Assembly (NCBI RefSeq): GCF_000482485.1
Contig: NZ_AXVK01000001.1
Coordinates: forward strand, 558,001 to 622,000
Direction of reading: 5' to 3'
DNA: 64,000 bases
DNA from: Paucisalibacillus globulus DSM 18846
Lineage (GTDB): Bacteria; Bacillota; Bacilli; Bacillales; Amphibacillaceae
Position 1 is the stretch's first letter; every line of letters starts with the position of its first letter. Positions 17,310 to 26,631 of the stretch are shown here, in pieces. The position numbers and the translations under genes were made by a program. The notes beneath the pieces were generated by a model. That model worked only from the letters and a program-made list of their open reading frames with translations, was not told where the DNA came from and made no database searches.

Positions 17310-18077
17310 GTGGAAAAACTTTCCATTACTGAAATTAAAACTCTATTTCATGAAAATAGAATAACAAAAACTGAAATAGCTATATTGAAAGATGATACAC
17401 GTAAGGGTGTACAACAACTTATTAGAACATACGAGAAAAACAAGTTGAAGGAACTGGCACTTGAAAAGGCATTCGATGAAATGTGTACATATGAAAGGAA
17501 TGCTTTTGCAGCTGGTAAGCATTTTATAGCTGGTATTGACGAGGCAGGGAGGGGTCCTCTTGCTGGGCCGGTAGTGGCGGCAGCAGTTATTCTACCTGAG
17601 AATTTTAAACTTTTAGGTTTAAACGATTCCAAGCAAATTAGCGAATCTAAACGTGATGAATTTTTTGATATTATCAAAGAGAACGCTGTTAGTTTTGGAC
17701 TATCTATTATGGATAGTCAGACTATTGATAGAGTTAATATTTTTGAAGCGACCAAGCTTGCTATGAAAGAAGCCTTATCTAAATTAACTCCACAGGCAGA
17801 TCATGTACTAATTGACGCAGTGAAGTTAGATAATCTTACTTCTTCCTCTGAATCTATAATTAAAGGAGATGCTAAGAGTATCTCTATAGCAGCTGCTAGT
17901 ATATTAGCAAAGGTTACACGTGATAGACTAATGAGAGATATTCATAACGAGTTTCCAGTGTATGATTTCAAGTCTAACATGGGCTATGGAACGAAATATC
18001 ACCTAGAGAAGCTAAAAGAATATGGTATTACACCATATCATCGTAAGACATTTGCACCAGTTAAGGAAAATATGTAG
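17310..18077 (+). CDS. rnhB: Ribonuclease HII
   Basis: Removes RNA from RNA-DNA hybrids, including single ribonucleotides in DNA. The 255-residue length equals that of B. subtilis RnhB and includes the N-terminal substrate-binding extension (~1-70). Catalytic Asp77-Glu78 are in GIDEAGRGPLAGPVVAAAV, with further acidic residues in LIDAVKL and SIAAASILAKVTRD. The start is GTG 17310, with only a weak ribosome site (AAGATGG). It is upstream of ylqG by 17 bp and probably co-transcribed with it. Confidence 0.97.
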   Translation: MEKLSITEIKTLFHENRITKTEIAILKDDTRKGVQQLIRTYEKNKLKELALEKAFDEMCTYERNAFAAGKHFIAGIDEAGRGPLAGPVVAAAVILPENFKLLGLNDSKQISESKRDEFFDIIKENAVSFGLSIMDSQTIDRVNIFEATKLAMKEALSKLTPQADHVLIDAVKLDNLTSSSESIIKGDAKSISIAAASILAKVTRDRLMRDIHNEFPVYDFKSNMGYGTKYHLEKLKEYGITPYHRKTFAPVKENM

Positions 18078-18094
18078 AAGTGAGGTGACAGGGC

Positions 18095-19801
18095 GTGAAT
18101 ATACATAAAGTGTTAGAAAGCCAGTTGCCAAAATTAAAGGAAACAACTCAAATGCTTAGGGAAGGCCAAATTATACAGGGGAGAATATTAAAGCTATATC
18201 CGAATAATAAGGCGACTATTCAGCTTGGGATACATCAATTAATCGCTCAACTAGAAGCATCTCTTGAGATTGGAGAGAAATATCATTTTCAAGTACAGAG
18301 GTCTGAAAACATTACCCAGCTAAAGGTGTTAGGTGATGCCTTGACATCAAAAAGCCAGGCTAATCTTTTAGAACTACTTCAACATTTAGGTGTAAAAGCT
18401 ACAAAAGAGAACCAGTCCTTTGTACAATTACTACTAGAAAATAAAGTTCCATTTGATAAAGGACAATTACATCGTGCATTTACGTTGCTAGAAGGGAATT
18501 CTAGTAGAGGGCAGGCTCAAACAGTCTTGTGGGAGATGATTGCGAATAGAACCCCAATTACAGATTCTATATTTCAAGCTAAGCTGGAAAGGGTTACAAG
18601 TGGCTTTACAGAGAGAATGGTAGCGTTAGATAGTGCATTACAACAAAATACTTCCATATCAAGTGTTTTAAAACAAGGAATGTTAGAGCAACTTCAAAAG
18701 CTGAGTAATCAAGGTAGAATCGTACCGCATATACAAGCTATTGCTGAAAACCAGGATTTATTCGATATGTTAAAAGCGTTAAAAATAATTAATCCGGATT
18801 CTCAGTTAAGGAATTGGGGAGATCAGGTAAAAAACATTTCTAGTGGAAGACCTTTAGAACTAAACCAGCTATTCAATGTTGAAAAGCTACAAACCCTTAG
18901 CAAGACTATTCCTAATCTCGACTTAATTCGTCAAAATGCCATTTCATTATTAAATCAATTTGGAGAAGGTATTCAGTCTAGCGTATCGAATGGTATGCCT
19001 TTACCTTCAAGTGCTTTTACTATGTTATCGCAAGATGTAAATAAGAAAATTATGCAGTTGCTACAAATTAAAAAGATGGAATTCGTTAATACCCCACAGC
19101 AATTACAATACTTATTACAGGACTTAGAAACATTAATTAAAAGTGAGAGTCATTTAAGTCTAGATCGATTTGTACATCAGATTGTTAAGGATTTGTTTGC
19201 TGAGCAGACAAGAAATGTATTAGAAAATGTCGGCTTACAATATGAGAAAGCAATCTTACATGATGATAATAATCCTACTAATACGTTGAAAGGGACACTT
19301 TTGACACTCATTCAATCCAGTGACAATATACTTCAGGAACAAGCAAATAAGTTATTACATTTTATAAATGGAATGCAATTACAATCTGTACACGAGACTG
19401 ATAAACTACTACAAGCTAATCTTTTAATTCCCGCTGCTAAAATGGGACTAAATAACGATATAGAATTGAATTTTGAGGGTAAGAAAAATGAGCAGGGTGA
19501 AATCGATCCGAATTATTGCAGAATTATATTCTATCTAGACTTGGAAACATTGAAGAAAACAGTTGTGGATATGCATGTACAAAAACGGGCAATATCATTA
19601 ACAATTTTAAATGATAATCCAATAGAAAATACATTGAAGCCTTTAAAAGCTATATTGAAGGATGGTTTAGAAAAAATAAATTACCATTTATCCAGTGTCG
19701 TCCATAAACCGTTAACTAATGAGGAAACAGTCCCTTCGAAGAATCCGTCCGTGTATAAAAAAACGCAATCCTGCAACTTAGGAGTTGATTTTCGAATATG
19801 A
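18095..19801 (+). CDS. ylqG: YlqG-like protein with FliK-type C-terminal domain
   Basis: A 568-residue protein recognised by position (between rnhB and ylqH) and features as YlqG. It is Gln/Leu/Asn rich. Residues ~20-90 form a small beta domain (GQIIQGRILKLYPNNKATIQLG), the centre is helical, and ~440-540 resemble the hook-length control (Flg_hook) fold of FliK (IIFYLDLETLKKTVVDMHVQ ... KPLKAILKDGLEKIN). No signal peptide is present. The start is GTG 18095 after GTGAGGTGA. Its stop overlaps ylqH by four bases (ATGA). The function is unknown; a secretion-accessory role with YlqH is inference. Confidence 0.8.
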   Translation: MNIHKVLESQLPKLKETTQMLREGQIIQGRILKLYPNNKATIQLGIHQLIAQLEASLEIGEKYHFQVQRSENITQLKVLGDALTSKSQANLLELLQHLGVKATKENQSFVQLLLENKVPFDKGQLHRAFTLLEGNSSRGQAQTVLWEMIANRTPITDSIFQAKLERVTSGFTERMVALDSALQQNTSISSVLKQGMLEQLQKLSNQGRIVPHIQAIAENQDLFDMLKALKIINPDSQLRNWGDQVKNISSGRPLELNQLFNVEKLQTLSKTIPNLDLIRQNAISLLNQFGEGIQSSVSNGMPLPSSAFTMLSQDVNKKIMQLLQIKKMEFVNTPQQLQYLLQDLETLIKSESHLSLDRFVHQIVKDLFAEQTRNVLENVGLQYEKAILHDDNNPTNTLKGTLLTLIQSSDNILQEQANKLLHFINGMQLQSVHETDKLLQANLLIPAAKMGLNNDIELNFEGKKNEQGEIDPNYCRIIFYLDLETLKKTVVDMHVQKRAISLTILNDNPIENTLKPLKAILKDGLEKINYHLSSVVHKPLTNEETVPSKNPSVYKKTQSCNLGVDFRI

Positions 19802-20079
19802 GTGAAAAAAGACAAAAAGCTGTAGCATTAAGTTACGATCAAGAAAAAGGGTACGCGCCTCGAGTTAGCGCAACAGGTAAAGGATTGATTGCGGAAAATA
19901 TTATTAAAAAGGCTAACGAAAATCATATTCCTATAATGGAAGATAGAAACCTAGTTGAACTGCTTTCCGAGCTTGATATAAATGAAAAAATCCCTGAAGA
20001 ATTATATCAGGCTGTAGCAGAGGTATTTGCGTTTATCTATCAAACTGATAAAAAAATGAAATTTGATAAAAGTCAATAG
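19798..20079 (+). CDS. ylqH: FlhB C-terminal-domain-like protein YlqH
   Basis: A 93-residue stand-alone relative of the cytoplasmic FlhB domain: compare LSYDQEKGYAPRVSATGKG and IPEELYQAVAEVFAFIYQ here with IKYDENKASAPYVVAKG and IPEEFYQAVAEVLAYVYR in the FlhB encoded at 46661-47740. The self-cleavage motif NPTH and everything before it are missing. This corresponds to the part of FlhB released by autocleavage. It overlaps ylqG by four bases. The type is known as FhlX/FlhX-like in some bacteria and can partly stand in for the FlhB fragment; its role here is inference. Confidence 0.88.
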   Translation: MSEKRQKAVALSYDQEKGYAPRVSATGKGLIAENIIKKANENHIPIMEDRNLVELLSELDINEKIPEELYQAVAEVFAFIYQTDKKMKFDKSQ

Positions 20080-20108
20080 ATAATTAACGACAAATATTTT
20101 CACTTTTC

Positions 20109-20137
20109 TTGTACATTTACTTCTTTTTTAATACAAT
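20109..20137 (+). promoter_or_regulatory. sigma-A promoter of sucCD
   Basis: TTGTAC (20109-20114), 17 bp, TACAAT (20132-20137), 35 bp before the sucC start. There is no separate terminator between ylqH and this promoter. Confidence 0.6.
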
Positions 20138-20171
20138 GAAAATGCAGTGATTTTTGATGGGAGGACAAAGA

Positions 20172-21338
20172 ATGAATATTCATGAGTACCAAGGGAAAGA
20201 AATCTTACGCAAATATGGTGTAAAGGTTCCTAATGGACATGTTGCATATACAGTAGATGAAGCTGTAGAGGCCGCAGAAAAGTTAGGCACATCAGTAACT
20301 GTAGTAAAAGCACAAATTCATGCTGGTGGACGTGGTAAAGCTGGTGGTGTAAAAGTTGCTAAGAATTTAGATGAAGTTCGTACATACGCTAATGAAATTC
20401 TTGGTAAAACACTTGTAACACACCAAACTGGTCCAGAAGGCAAAGAAGTTAAGCGTTTACTTATTGAAGAGGGCTGTGACATCAAGAAAGAATATTATAT
20501 TGGTGTTGTACTTGATCGTGCTACTTCTCGTGTAGTAATGATGGGTTCTGAAGAAGGTGGAACCGAAATTGAAGAAGTTGCAGCAGAAACTCCTGAAAAG
20601 ATTTTTAAAGAAGTAATTGATCCAGTTGTTGGATTATTACCTTACCAAGCTCGCAGACTAGCATTTAATATTAATATTCCGGATGAATTAAATGGAAAAG
20701 CAGTTAAATTCATGATGGCGTTATATCAAGCATTTGTTGACAAAGATTGTTCAATTGCTGAAATCAACCCACTTGTAACAACTGGTGACGGTGAGGTATT
20801 AGCTTTAGATGCTAAATTAAATTTTGATGATAACGCTTTATACCGTCAAAAAGACGTGATGGAATATCGTGATTTAGATGAAGAAGATGAAAAAGAAATC
20901 GAAGCTTCAAAATATGACCTAAGCTATGTAGCATTAGATGGTAACATTGGTTGTATGGTTAATGGTGCAGGTCTTGCGATGTCTACTATGGACATCATCA
21001 AACATACTGGCGGTGAACCGGCTAACTTCCTTGATGTTGGGGGCGGTGCTACAGCAGAAAAAGTTACGGAAGCATTTAAAATTATTTTATCTGATAAGAA
21101 CGTAAAAGGCATTTTTGTTAATATTTTCGGTGGAATTATGAAATGTGATGTTATTGCTGAAGGTGTTGTAGCAGCTACAAAAGAAGTCGGATTAAATCTA
21201 CCTTTAGTAGTTCGTTTAGAGGGTACAAATGTTGATTTAGGTAAGAAAATCTTAAATGATTCTGGCTTAAACATTATTCCTGCAGACTCTATGGCAGATG
21301 GTGCAGAGAAGATTGTATCCTTAGTAAAAGAAGCTTAA
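20172..21338 (+). CDS. sucC: Succinyl-CoA ligase [ADP-forming] subunit beta
   Basis: With SucD, converts succinyl-CoA and ADP to succinate and ATP in the citric-acid cycle. The 388-residue product starts at ATG 20172, which follows GGGAGGACAAAG and gives the conserved [17 protein letters not shown]; the earlier in-frame ATG 20154 has no such support. The ATP-grasp fold is clear ([43 protein letters not shown]), and the CoA-ligase domain includes FLDVGGGA and NIFGGI. Confidence 0.97.
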   Translation: MNIHEYQGKEILRKYGVKVPNGHVAYTVDEAVEAAEKLGTSVTVVKAQIHAGGRGKAGGVKVAKNLDEVRTYANEILGKTLVTHQTGPEGKEVKRLLIEEGCDIKKEYYIGVVLDRATSRVVMMGSEEGGTEIEEVAAETPEKIFKEVIDPVVGLLPYQARRLAFNINIPDELNGKAVKFMMALYQAFVDKDCSIAEINPLVTTGDGEVLALDAKLNFDDNALYRQKDVMEYRDLDEEDEKEIEASKYDLSYVALDGNIGCMVNGAGLAMSTMDIIKHTGGEPANFLDVGGGATAEKVTEAFKIILSDKNVKGIFVNIFGGIMKCDVIAEGVVAATKEVGLNLPLVVRLEGTNVDLGKKILNDSGLNIIPADSMADGAEKIVSLVKEA

Positions 21339-21386
21339 TATATTTTAGCAGATTGAAAAGTAGGTAAACTTTACTAGTCTGCTTAA

Positions 21387-21450
21387 GAAAAACGGACCCA
21401 TGAATTGCTTCTCGTTACTTCACTAGTGACGAGTGAATGCGAGTTTTTCT
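21387..21450 (+). other. Structured spacer between sucC and sucD
   Basis: The 161-bp sucC-sucD gap is long for this operon and contains nested inverted repeats: AGAAAAAC with GTTTTTCT, CTCGT with ACGAG, and the palindrome TCACTAGTGA, ending in TTTTT. It could act as a weak internal terminator or an RNA-stability element. Confidence 0.4.
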
Positions 21451-21499
21451 GAAAAATCTTGTATTTTAATAGACTAGATTTTGGAAAGGACGGACTTAA

Positions 21500-22402
21500 A
21501 TGAGTGTATATGTTAATAAAGATACAAAAGTAATTGTCCAAGGGATTACAGGCGGTACAGCTAGATTTCACACAAAACAAATGCTTGAGTATGGTACTAA
21601 GATTGTTGGTGGTGTAACACCTAAAAAGGGTGGTACAGAAGTAGAAGGAGTACCAGTATTTAATACTGTAAAAGATGCAGTTGTTGCAACTGGTGCTACA
21701 GCATCTGTAATTTATGTTCCTGCTCCTTTTGCAGCGGATGCAATTGTTGAAGCGGTAGATGCTGAATTAGAATTGGTTATCTGTATTACAGAACATATTC
21801 CAGTACTAGACATGGTAAAGGTTAAACGTTATATGGAAGGTAAGAAAACACGGTTAATCGGACCAAACTGTCCTGGAGTTATTTCTCCAGATGAATGTAA
21901 GATAGGTATTATGCCTGGTTATATCCATACAAAAGGACATATCGGTGTTGTATCACGTTCTGGAACGTTAACTTACGAAGCTGTACATCAATTATCGCAG
22001 GCTGGCTACGGTCAATCTACAGCCGTAGGTATTGGTGGGGATCCTGTTAATGGTACTGACTTTATTGATGTACTTAAAGCATTCAATGAAGACCCTGAGA
22101 CATATGCGGTTGTTATGATTGGTGAAATCGGTGGAACTGCAGAAGAGGAAGCGGCTGAATGGGTTAAAGCGAATATGACGAAACCAGTAGTAGGATTTAT
22201 TGGTGGAGCTACTGCGCCTCCAGGAAAACGTATGGGCCACGCTGGAGCAATTATCTCTGGTGGTAAAGGAACAGCAGAAGAGAAAATTCGTGTAATGAAC
22301 GAATGTGGAATAGCTGTTGCAGAAACACCATCTGTAATTGGAGAGACTATGATCCGTGTACTAGAAGAAAAAGGTTTAGCTGAAAAGTGTAAAACTCACT
22401 AA
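21500..22402 (+). CDS. sucD: Succinyl-CoA ligase [ADP-forming] subunit alpha
   Basis: Carries the CoA-binding site and the phosphohistidine of the enzyme. The 300-residue protein has the Rossmann CoA domain ([19 protein letters not shown]), [20 protein letters not shown] and the active-site histidine in [12 protein letters not shown] ribosome site (GGAAAGGACGG) precedes the ATG. Nothing unusual is seen in the protein. Confidence 0.98.
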   Translation: MSVYVNKDTKVIVQGITGGTARFHTKQMLEYGTKIVGGVTPKKGGTEVEGVPVFNTVKDAVVATGATASVIYVPAPFAADAIVEAVDAELELVICITEHIPVLDMVKVKRYMEGKKTRLIGPNCPGVISPDECKIGIMPGYIHTKGHIGVVSRSGTLTYEAVHQLSQAGYGQSTAVGIGGDPVNGTDFIDVLKAFNEDPETYAVVMIGEIGGTAEEEAAEWVKANMTKPVVGFIGGATAPPGKRMGHAGAIISGGKGTAEEKIRVMNECGIAVAETPSVIGETMIRVLEEKGLAEKCKTH

Positions 22403-22408
22403 TATTAT

Positions 22409-22446
22409 AAGGAACCTAAAGGAAGTTACTTTTAGGTTCCTTAGCT
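22409..22446 (+). terminator. Terminator-like hairpin after sucD
   Basis: A 12-bp perfect stem, AAGGAACCTAAA / TTTAGGTTCCTT, with a 10-base loop, 6 bp after the sucD stop. The following T-run is interrupted (TTAGCTTT), so termination may be partial. Confidence 0.65.
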
Positions 22447-22471
22447 TTATGAAAAGAAAGGGTGTACAATT

Positions 22472-23386
22472 TTGAAAAAAGTAATAAGACAAAAGCTCAT
22501 TCATCTTCACAGATGTCGCGGAATAACAAGGAATAAACTTCGGAAATTACTTCAATTAGATCCCTCTTTATCACAACTCTACTTATTATCTCCATCCCAA
22601 TTGAGTAATGCTCTCACTCTAAATAAAAATAAAGCATCTTTACTATATCAAGATTTACATAGTCAAGTAATGATAGACAATGTTCGAGAAGATATGACTA
22701 ACTATAAAATTATTACAATCCTGGATGAAAAATATCCTCCCATGTTAAAAACAATAAAAGATGCACCCCTTGTTTTGTATGCTTCTGGAGATCTCTCCTT
22801 GTTGTATGATGTTCCCTCGGTAAGTGTTATTGGAACTAGAAATCCTTCAAAATCAGCTTTTCAAAAAACAAAATTTGTTGTTAATCCTTTAATTAAAGAA
22901 AAATGGGTTATTGTAAGTGGTATGGCTAAAGGGATTGATAGTCTTGCACATAAGTTAGCATTATATGAAAATGGTAAAACAATTGCAGTATTAGGTAGTG
23001 GATTTCATCATATTTATCCAAAAGAAAATATAAATTTATTTCATCAAATTGAACATAATGGGCTAGTCATTTCTGAGTATCCTCCTAATGTACCTCCAAA
23101 AAAATATCACTTTCCAGAAAGAAATCGAATAATCAGTGGTATAAGCTTTGCTACTTTAGTTATAGAAGCAACCGAGAAGAGTGGAACAATGATTACAGTA
23201 GACCAAGCTTTAGACCAAGGGAGGGAAGTATATGCAGTTCCAGGTTCACCCCATATACCACAGACTACAGGCTGTCTTAAATTGATTCAAGAAGGAGCTA
23301 AACTAGTTGTATCCCACAAAGACCTCCAAAAGGACTGGGAAATTCAGGGGAAATACTGGTTTAACCCCGCTGAGGACAATAAATGA
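22472..23386 (+). CDS. dprA: DNA-processing protein DprA (Smf)
   Basis: DprA protects incoming single-stranded DNA during transformation and loads RecA on it. The 304-residue protein has an N-terminal helical (SAM-like) segment and the Rossmann DprA core from ~85: VSVIGTRNPS, SGMAKGIDSLAH, AVLGSGFHHIYPKEN, FPERNRIISG and EKSGTMITVDQAL. There is no extended C-terminal winged helix, as in B. subtilis. The start is TTG 22472 with AAAGGGTG upstream. Its presence indicates a competence-related gene set, though competence itself cannot be judged. Confidence 0.96.
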   Translation: MKKVIRQKLIHLHRCRGITRNKLRKLLQLDPSLSQLYLLSPSQLSNALTLNKNKASLLYQDLHSQVMIDNVREDMTNYKIITILDEKYPPMLKTIKDAPLVLYASGDLSLLYDVPSVSVIGTRNPSKSAFQKTKFVVNPLIKEKWVIVSGMAKGIDSLAHKLALYENGKTIAVLGSGFHHIYPKENINLFHQIEHNGLVISEYPPNVPPKKYHFPERNRIISGISFATLVIEATEKSGTMITVDQALDQGREVYAVPGSPHIPQTTGCLKLIQEGAKLVVSHKDLQKDWEIQGKYWFNPAEDNK

Positions 23387-23399
23387 AAATAATGTATGA

Positions 23400-23428
23400 T
23401 TGACAAATGTAGTATATATATTTAATAT
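23400..23428 (+). promoter_or_regulatory. Upstream sigma-A promoter of topA
   Basis: TTGACA (23400-23405), 17 bp, TAATAT (23423-23428), just after the dprA stop. Confidence 0.6.
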
Positions 23429-23498
23429 AGGTGAGGATTTAATTGTGGAAATAATAACATTACAGAGAGTGAAGTTTTAAATACAAAATCTGAATATG

Positions 23499-23527
23499 TT
23501 GACATTTTTATCATCTATTCTTACATT
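23499..23527 (+). promoter_or_regulatory. Downstream sigma-A promoter of topA
   Basis: TTGACA (23499-23504), 17 bp, TACATT (23522-23527). With the promoter about 100 bp upstream it gives topA two tandem promoters, which could allow supercoiling-sensitive control; that control is inference. Confidence 0.55.
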
Positions 23528-23611
23528 TAAATGTATAGTGATTTTAAGGACACGAATGATTTAGGATATAAATGTACTAGATTTTCGTTACCTCAGTTAA
23601 GGAGGAAAAGG

Positions 23612-25690
23612 ATGGCAGACTATCTCGTAATTGTAGAATCACCTGCAAAAGCGAAAACTATTGAAAGATACTTGGGTAAAAAGTATAAAGTAAAAGCTTC
23701 TATGGGACATGTAATTGATTTACCAAAAAGTCAAATGGGCGTTGATGCAGAGGAAGGTTACAAGCCTAAGTATATTACGATTCGTGGAAAAGGTGATATA
23801 TTAAAGGATTTAAAAAAATCTGCAAAAAAAGCAAAAAAGATATATCTTGCAGCCGACCCGGATCGCGAAGGGGAAGCAATTGCTTGGCATTTAGCACATG
23901 CATTAAATGTGGATGAAAATTCAAAATGTCGAGTTGTGTTTAATGAAATTACAAAAGAAGCAATAAAAGAGTCATTTAAAAATCCGCGTTCTATTGATAC
24001 TGATTTAGTAGATGCACAACAGGCTAGAAGAGTACTCGATCGATTAGTTGGGTACAATATTAGTCCATTACTCTGGAAAAAAGTTAAAAAAGGATTAAGT
24101 GCTGGTCGAGTGCAATCCGTAGCACTAAAAATGATTATTGACCGAGAAAATGAAATTAATCAGTTCAAACCAGAAGAATATTGGTCAATCGAAGCAGAAT
24201 TTCAAAAGGATAAAGAAACATTTGAAGGTTCTTTCTATGGAATAGATGGCAAGAAGTTGGAATTATCTTCTGAATCAGACGTAAAAGATATTTTAAATAA
24301 ACTGGTAGATAAAAAGTTTACAATAGATAAAGTAACGAAAAAAGAAAGACGAAGAAACCCTGCTAAACCATTCACTACTTCTTCCTTGCAACAGGAAGCA
24401 GCAAGAAAATTAAACTTCCGGGCCAAGAAAACGATGATGATTGCACAACAATTATATGAAGGAATTGATCTTGGTAAATCTGCTGGTGGTATTACTGGTC
24501 TTATAACCTATATGCGTACAGATTCCACACGAATCTCCAATACTGCAAAAGAAGAGGCTAAAGGATATATAGTAGATAAGTTTGGAAGTGAATTTTTAGG
24601 TAGTAATACTAATGAGAAGGTCAACGAAAAGGCACAAGATGCGCATGAAGCTATTCGACCAACATCCGTAATGAGAGAACCTAATTCATTAAAAGCTGTA
24701 CTATCACGAGAACAATTAAGATTGTATAAGCTAATATGGGAACGCTTTTTAGCAAGTCAAATGGCTCCAGCAGTGCTAGATACGATGTCAGTAACATTAA
24801 AAAATAATAATGTTGAGTTCCGTTCTACTGGTTCTAAAGTTAAGTTTAAAGGATTTATGAAAGTTTATGTGGAAGGTACAGATGATGATAAAAAGCAAGA
24901 AGATAAATATCTACCTAATTTAGAAGAAGGTATGTCTGTAAATACGAATGAAATAAATCCAAATCAACATTTTACACAGCCACCACCACGCTTTACAGAG
25001 GCGAGATTAGTTAAAACGATGGAGGAGCTAGGTATTGGTAGGCCATCGACCTATGCACCGACATTAGACACCATTCAACGTCGTGGCTATGTAACCCTAG
25101 ATAATAAGCGCTTTGTTCCATCTGAGCTTGGTACAATAGTTATAGAGTTGTTAAAAGAGTTTTTCCCAGAAATAATTGATGTAGAATTTACTGCTAAAAT
25201 GGAAAATGATTTAGACTCTATTGAAGAAGGCGAAGTACAATGGGTTAATATAATTGATGATTTTTACCATGGATTTAAGAAGAGATTAAATGTAGCTGAA
25301 GAGGAAATGGATAAAGTAGAGATTAAAGACGAACCAGCGGGTATCGATTGTGAAAACTGTGGTCATGAAATGGTTTACAAAATGGGCCGTTATGGTAAAT
25401 TTTTAGCCTGTTCTAATTTCCCTGAATGTCGTAATACAAAGCCAATCTTGAAAGAAATTGGTGTTACTTGTCCAAAGTGTAAAGAAGGTAATGTTGTAGA
25501 ACGTAAATCCAAGAAACGTCGTGTATTCTTTGGTTGTGATCGTTTTCCAGAATGTGACTTTGTCTCTTGGGATAAACCCCTATCAAGACCTTGTCCTAAA
25601 TGTGAATCTTTATTAGTTGAAAAGAGAAACAAAAAGGAAACCCAAATCGTTTGTACAAACTGTGATTATAAAGAGGATAGTCAAGGATAA
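23612..25690 (+). CDS. topA: DNA topoisomerase I
   Basis: A type IA topoisomerase that relaxes negative supercoils. The 692-residue product starts at ATG 23612 (AAGGAGGAAAAGG upstream), giving [20 protein letters not shown]; an in-frame ATG 27 codons earlier lies over the promoter and is unlikely. The TOPRIM acidic motif is [10 protein letters not shown], and the catalytic tyrosine is Tyr300 in [12 protein letters not shown]. Three C-terminal zinc-binding segments follow (CENCGHEM...CSNFPEC, CPKCKEG...CDRFPEC, CPKCE...CTNC). In Bacillus trmFO normally follows; here a repeat-filled gap does. Confidence 0.98.
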   Translation: MADYLVIVESPAKAKTIERYLGKKYKVKASMGHVIDLPKSQMGVDAEEGYKPKYITIRGKGDILKDLKKSAKKAKKIYLAADPDREGEAIAWHLAHALNVDENSKCRVVFNEITKEAIKESFKNPRSIDTDLVDAQQARRVLDRLVGYNISPLLWKKVKKGLSAGRVQSVALKMIIDRENEINQFKPEEYWSIEAEFQKDKETFEGSFYGIDGKKLELSSESDVKDILNKLVDKKFTIDKVTKKERRRNPAKPFTTSSLQQEAARKLNFRAKKTMMIAQQLYEGIDLGKSAGGITGLITYMRTDSTRISNTAKEEAKGYIVDKFGSEFLGSNTNEKVNEKAQDAHEAIRPTSVMREPNSLKAVLSREQLRLYKLIWERFLASQMAPAVLDTMSVTLKNNNVEFRSTGSKVKFKGFMKVYVEGTDDDKKQEDKYLPNLEEGMSVNTNEINPNQHFTQPPPRFTEARLVKTMEELGIGRPSTYAPTLDTIQRRGYVTLDNKRFVPSELGTIVIELLKEFFPEIIDVEFTAKMENDLDSIEEGEVQWVNIIDDFYHGFKKRLNVAEEEMDKVEIKDEPAGIDCENCGHEMVYKMGRYGKFLACSNFPECRNTKPILKEIGVTCPKCKEGNVVERKSKKRRVFFGCDRFPECDFVSWDKPLSRPCPKCESLLVEKRNKKETQIVCTNCDYKEDSQG

Positions 25691-25721
25691 AAGAGTCGCT
25701 CCCCGAGCGTCTTTTATTTTT
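25689..25721 (+). terminator. Terminator after topA
   Basis: AAAAGA-CGCT (with a two-base bulge) pairs with AGCG-TCTTTT and is followed by ATTTTT; the first two bases overlap the topA stop codon. Confidence 0.75.
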
Positions 25722-25731
25722 GCTTAAGACT

Positions 25732-26241
25732 ATTTCACAGGTGATAGAAACTCGCGGTAACCTAAGGAAGGCTTCGGTAGCAAGACATCGCACGAAGAAA
25801 ATCGGTTTATATTTTCGAGGAGTCTCCGTATTCTACCTACGCTAGTATTGGCTTTCAAATTAAAAATTGTTTTATCACATTTTTCATTAAAAATCACTTT
25901 TAATCAAATTAGAGCTATATCAGCTCCGGAAATACACGGAGACTCCTTGAAAAAGAAAAGCACTTTTTCTGCGTGCGATGTTTCACTAAGAAGCTTTCCT
26001 TGTCCTATGGGAGGATAGGCATTGGTGAGACCCCGCAGTGAGGGTGCTACTTGAATATGCATCTTGCTCCCTTGCACCGAGGAAACATGCTTCGAAGCGT
26101 TACTAGTAGACGCAGGTGCACTCTTTTCAGCGCGAGGAGGCTCACCAGCCGCCTTAGGATGCGCGAAGTGTATTTCCGGAGCGGGTACGATGCTCAACCA
26201 AAAATTATTAGTTTCTTTACCGCACACTTTATACAAATTAT
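25732..26241. repeat. Palindromic MITE-like repeat element, second copy with insertions
   Basis: The same element as at 16694-17183. The ends are AAACTCGCGGTAAC (25748-25761) and TTACCGCACACTTTATACAAAT (to ~26238). The left arm is cut down to the CATCGCACGAAG ... GAGGAGTCTCCGTATTCT block. The right arm (25925-26175) carries two extra modules: about 60 bp at 25950-26008, related in reverse to the CGTGCGATGT...TTCCTTGTCCTA segment of the first copy's left arm, and about 85 bp at 26042-26130 between the GAGACCCCGCAG and GAGGAGGCTCACC blocks. Small open frames inside it are not credible genes. It fills over half of the 941-bp topA-xerC gap. Confidence 0.85.
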
Positions 26242-26425
26242 GTAATTAACAATAGTCTTTTAGAGAACAACTTTTCTTAAGTGTGTTTTGCAATTTCTGA
26301 AAAGGGTAAATAATAATACTAGATTTAGATTATAATTTTTGAACAATTGGTAAAAATGATTGATAGGTGATTAATTCGAAATATTTGTAGGTATCGAATA
26401 ATGTCGAAAAATAAGGAGTTCTTTA

Positions 26426-26454
26426 TTGACTATTAATTGTTGAATCGCTATAAT
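26426..26454 (+). promoter_or_regulatory. Strong sigma-A promoter upstream of xerC-hslVU-codY
   Basis: TTGACT (26426-26431), exactly 17 bp, TATAAT (26449-26454): the best promoter match in the window. It would give a leader of about 170 nt before xerC. The AT-rich stretch 26242-26425 shows nothing else that I can support. Confidence 0.7.
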
Positions 26455-26570
26455 AATCCAGTGGTAAGAGAATCTACTTGACAGCATTTCTATTGAATGG
26501 AAAAGGTTTATCGTAATTATGTTTACTGTTGCGTCCAATTCAGAATTTTGTTACAATTTTGTTAAGTTCA

Positions 26571-26600
26571 TTGCAATTACTAAGTCATGTATGATATATT
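26571..26600 (+). promoter_or_regulatory. Second possible promoter of xerC
   Basis: TTGCAA (26571-26576), 18 bp, TATATT (26595-26600), about 30 bp before the xerC start. Confidence 0.4.
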
Positions 26601-26631
26601 ATTAGTTGGCTGTCGAAGTTGAGGTGAGTAT

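Noticed and set aside
20154-20171. Longer sucC start (MMGGQR extension)
   Set aside because: The upstream ATG overlaps the ribosome site of ATG 20172, and the family begins MNIHEYQGK.
23531-23611. 27-residue N-terminal extension of topA
   Set aside because: It overlaps promoter sequence and lacks a ribosome site; ATG 23612 has a perfect one and gives the conserved N-terminus.
25904-26249. Open frames of 60-110 codons on both strands inside the topA-xerC gap
   Set aside because: They coincide with the palindromic repeat, lack ribosome sites, and the translations are low in family resemblance and rich in repeat-derived residues.
26291-26305. CodY-box-like CAATTTCTGAAAAGG upstream of xerC-codY
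   Set aside because: It has four mismatches to the 15-base consensus; such matches are frequent in AT-rich DNA. I do not report it as an operator.
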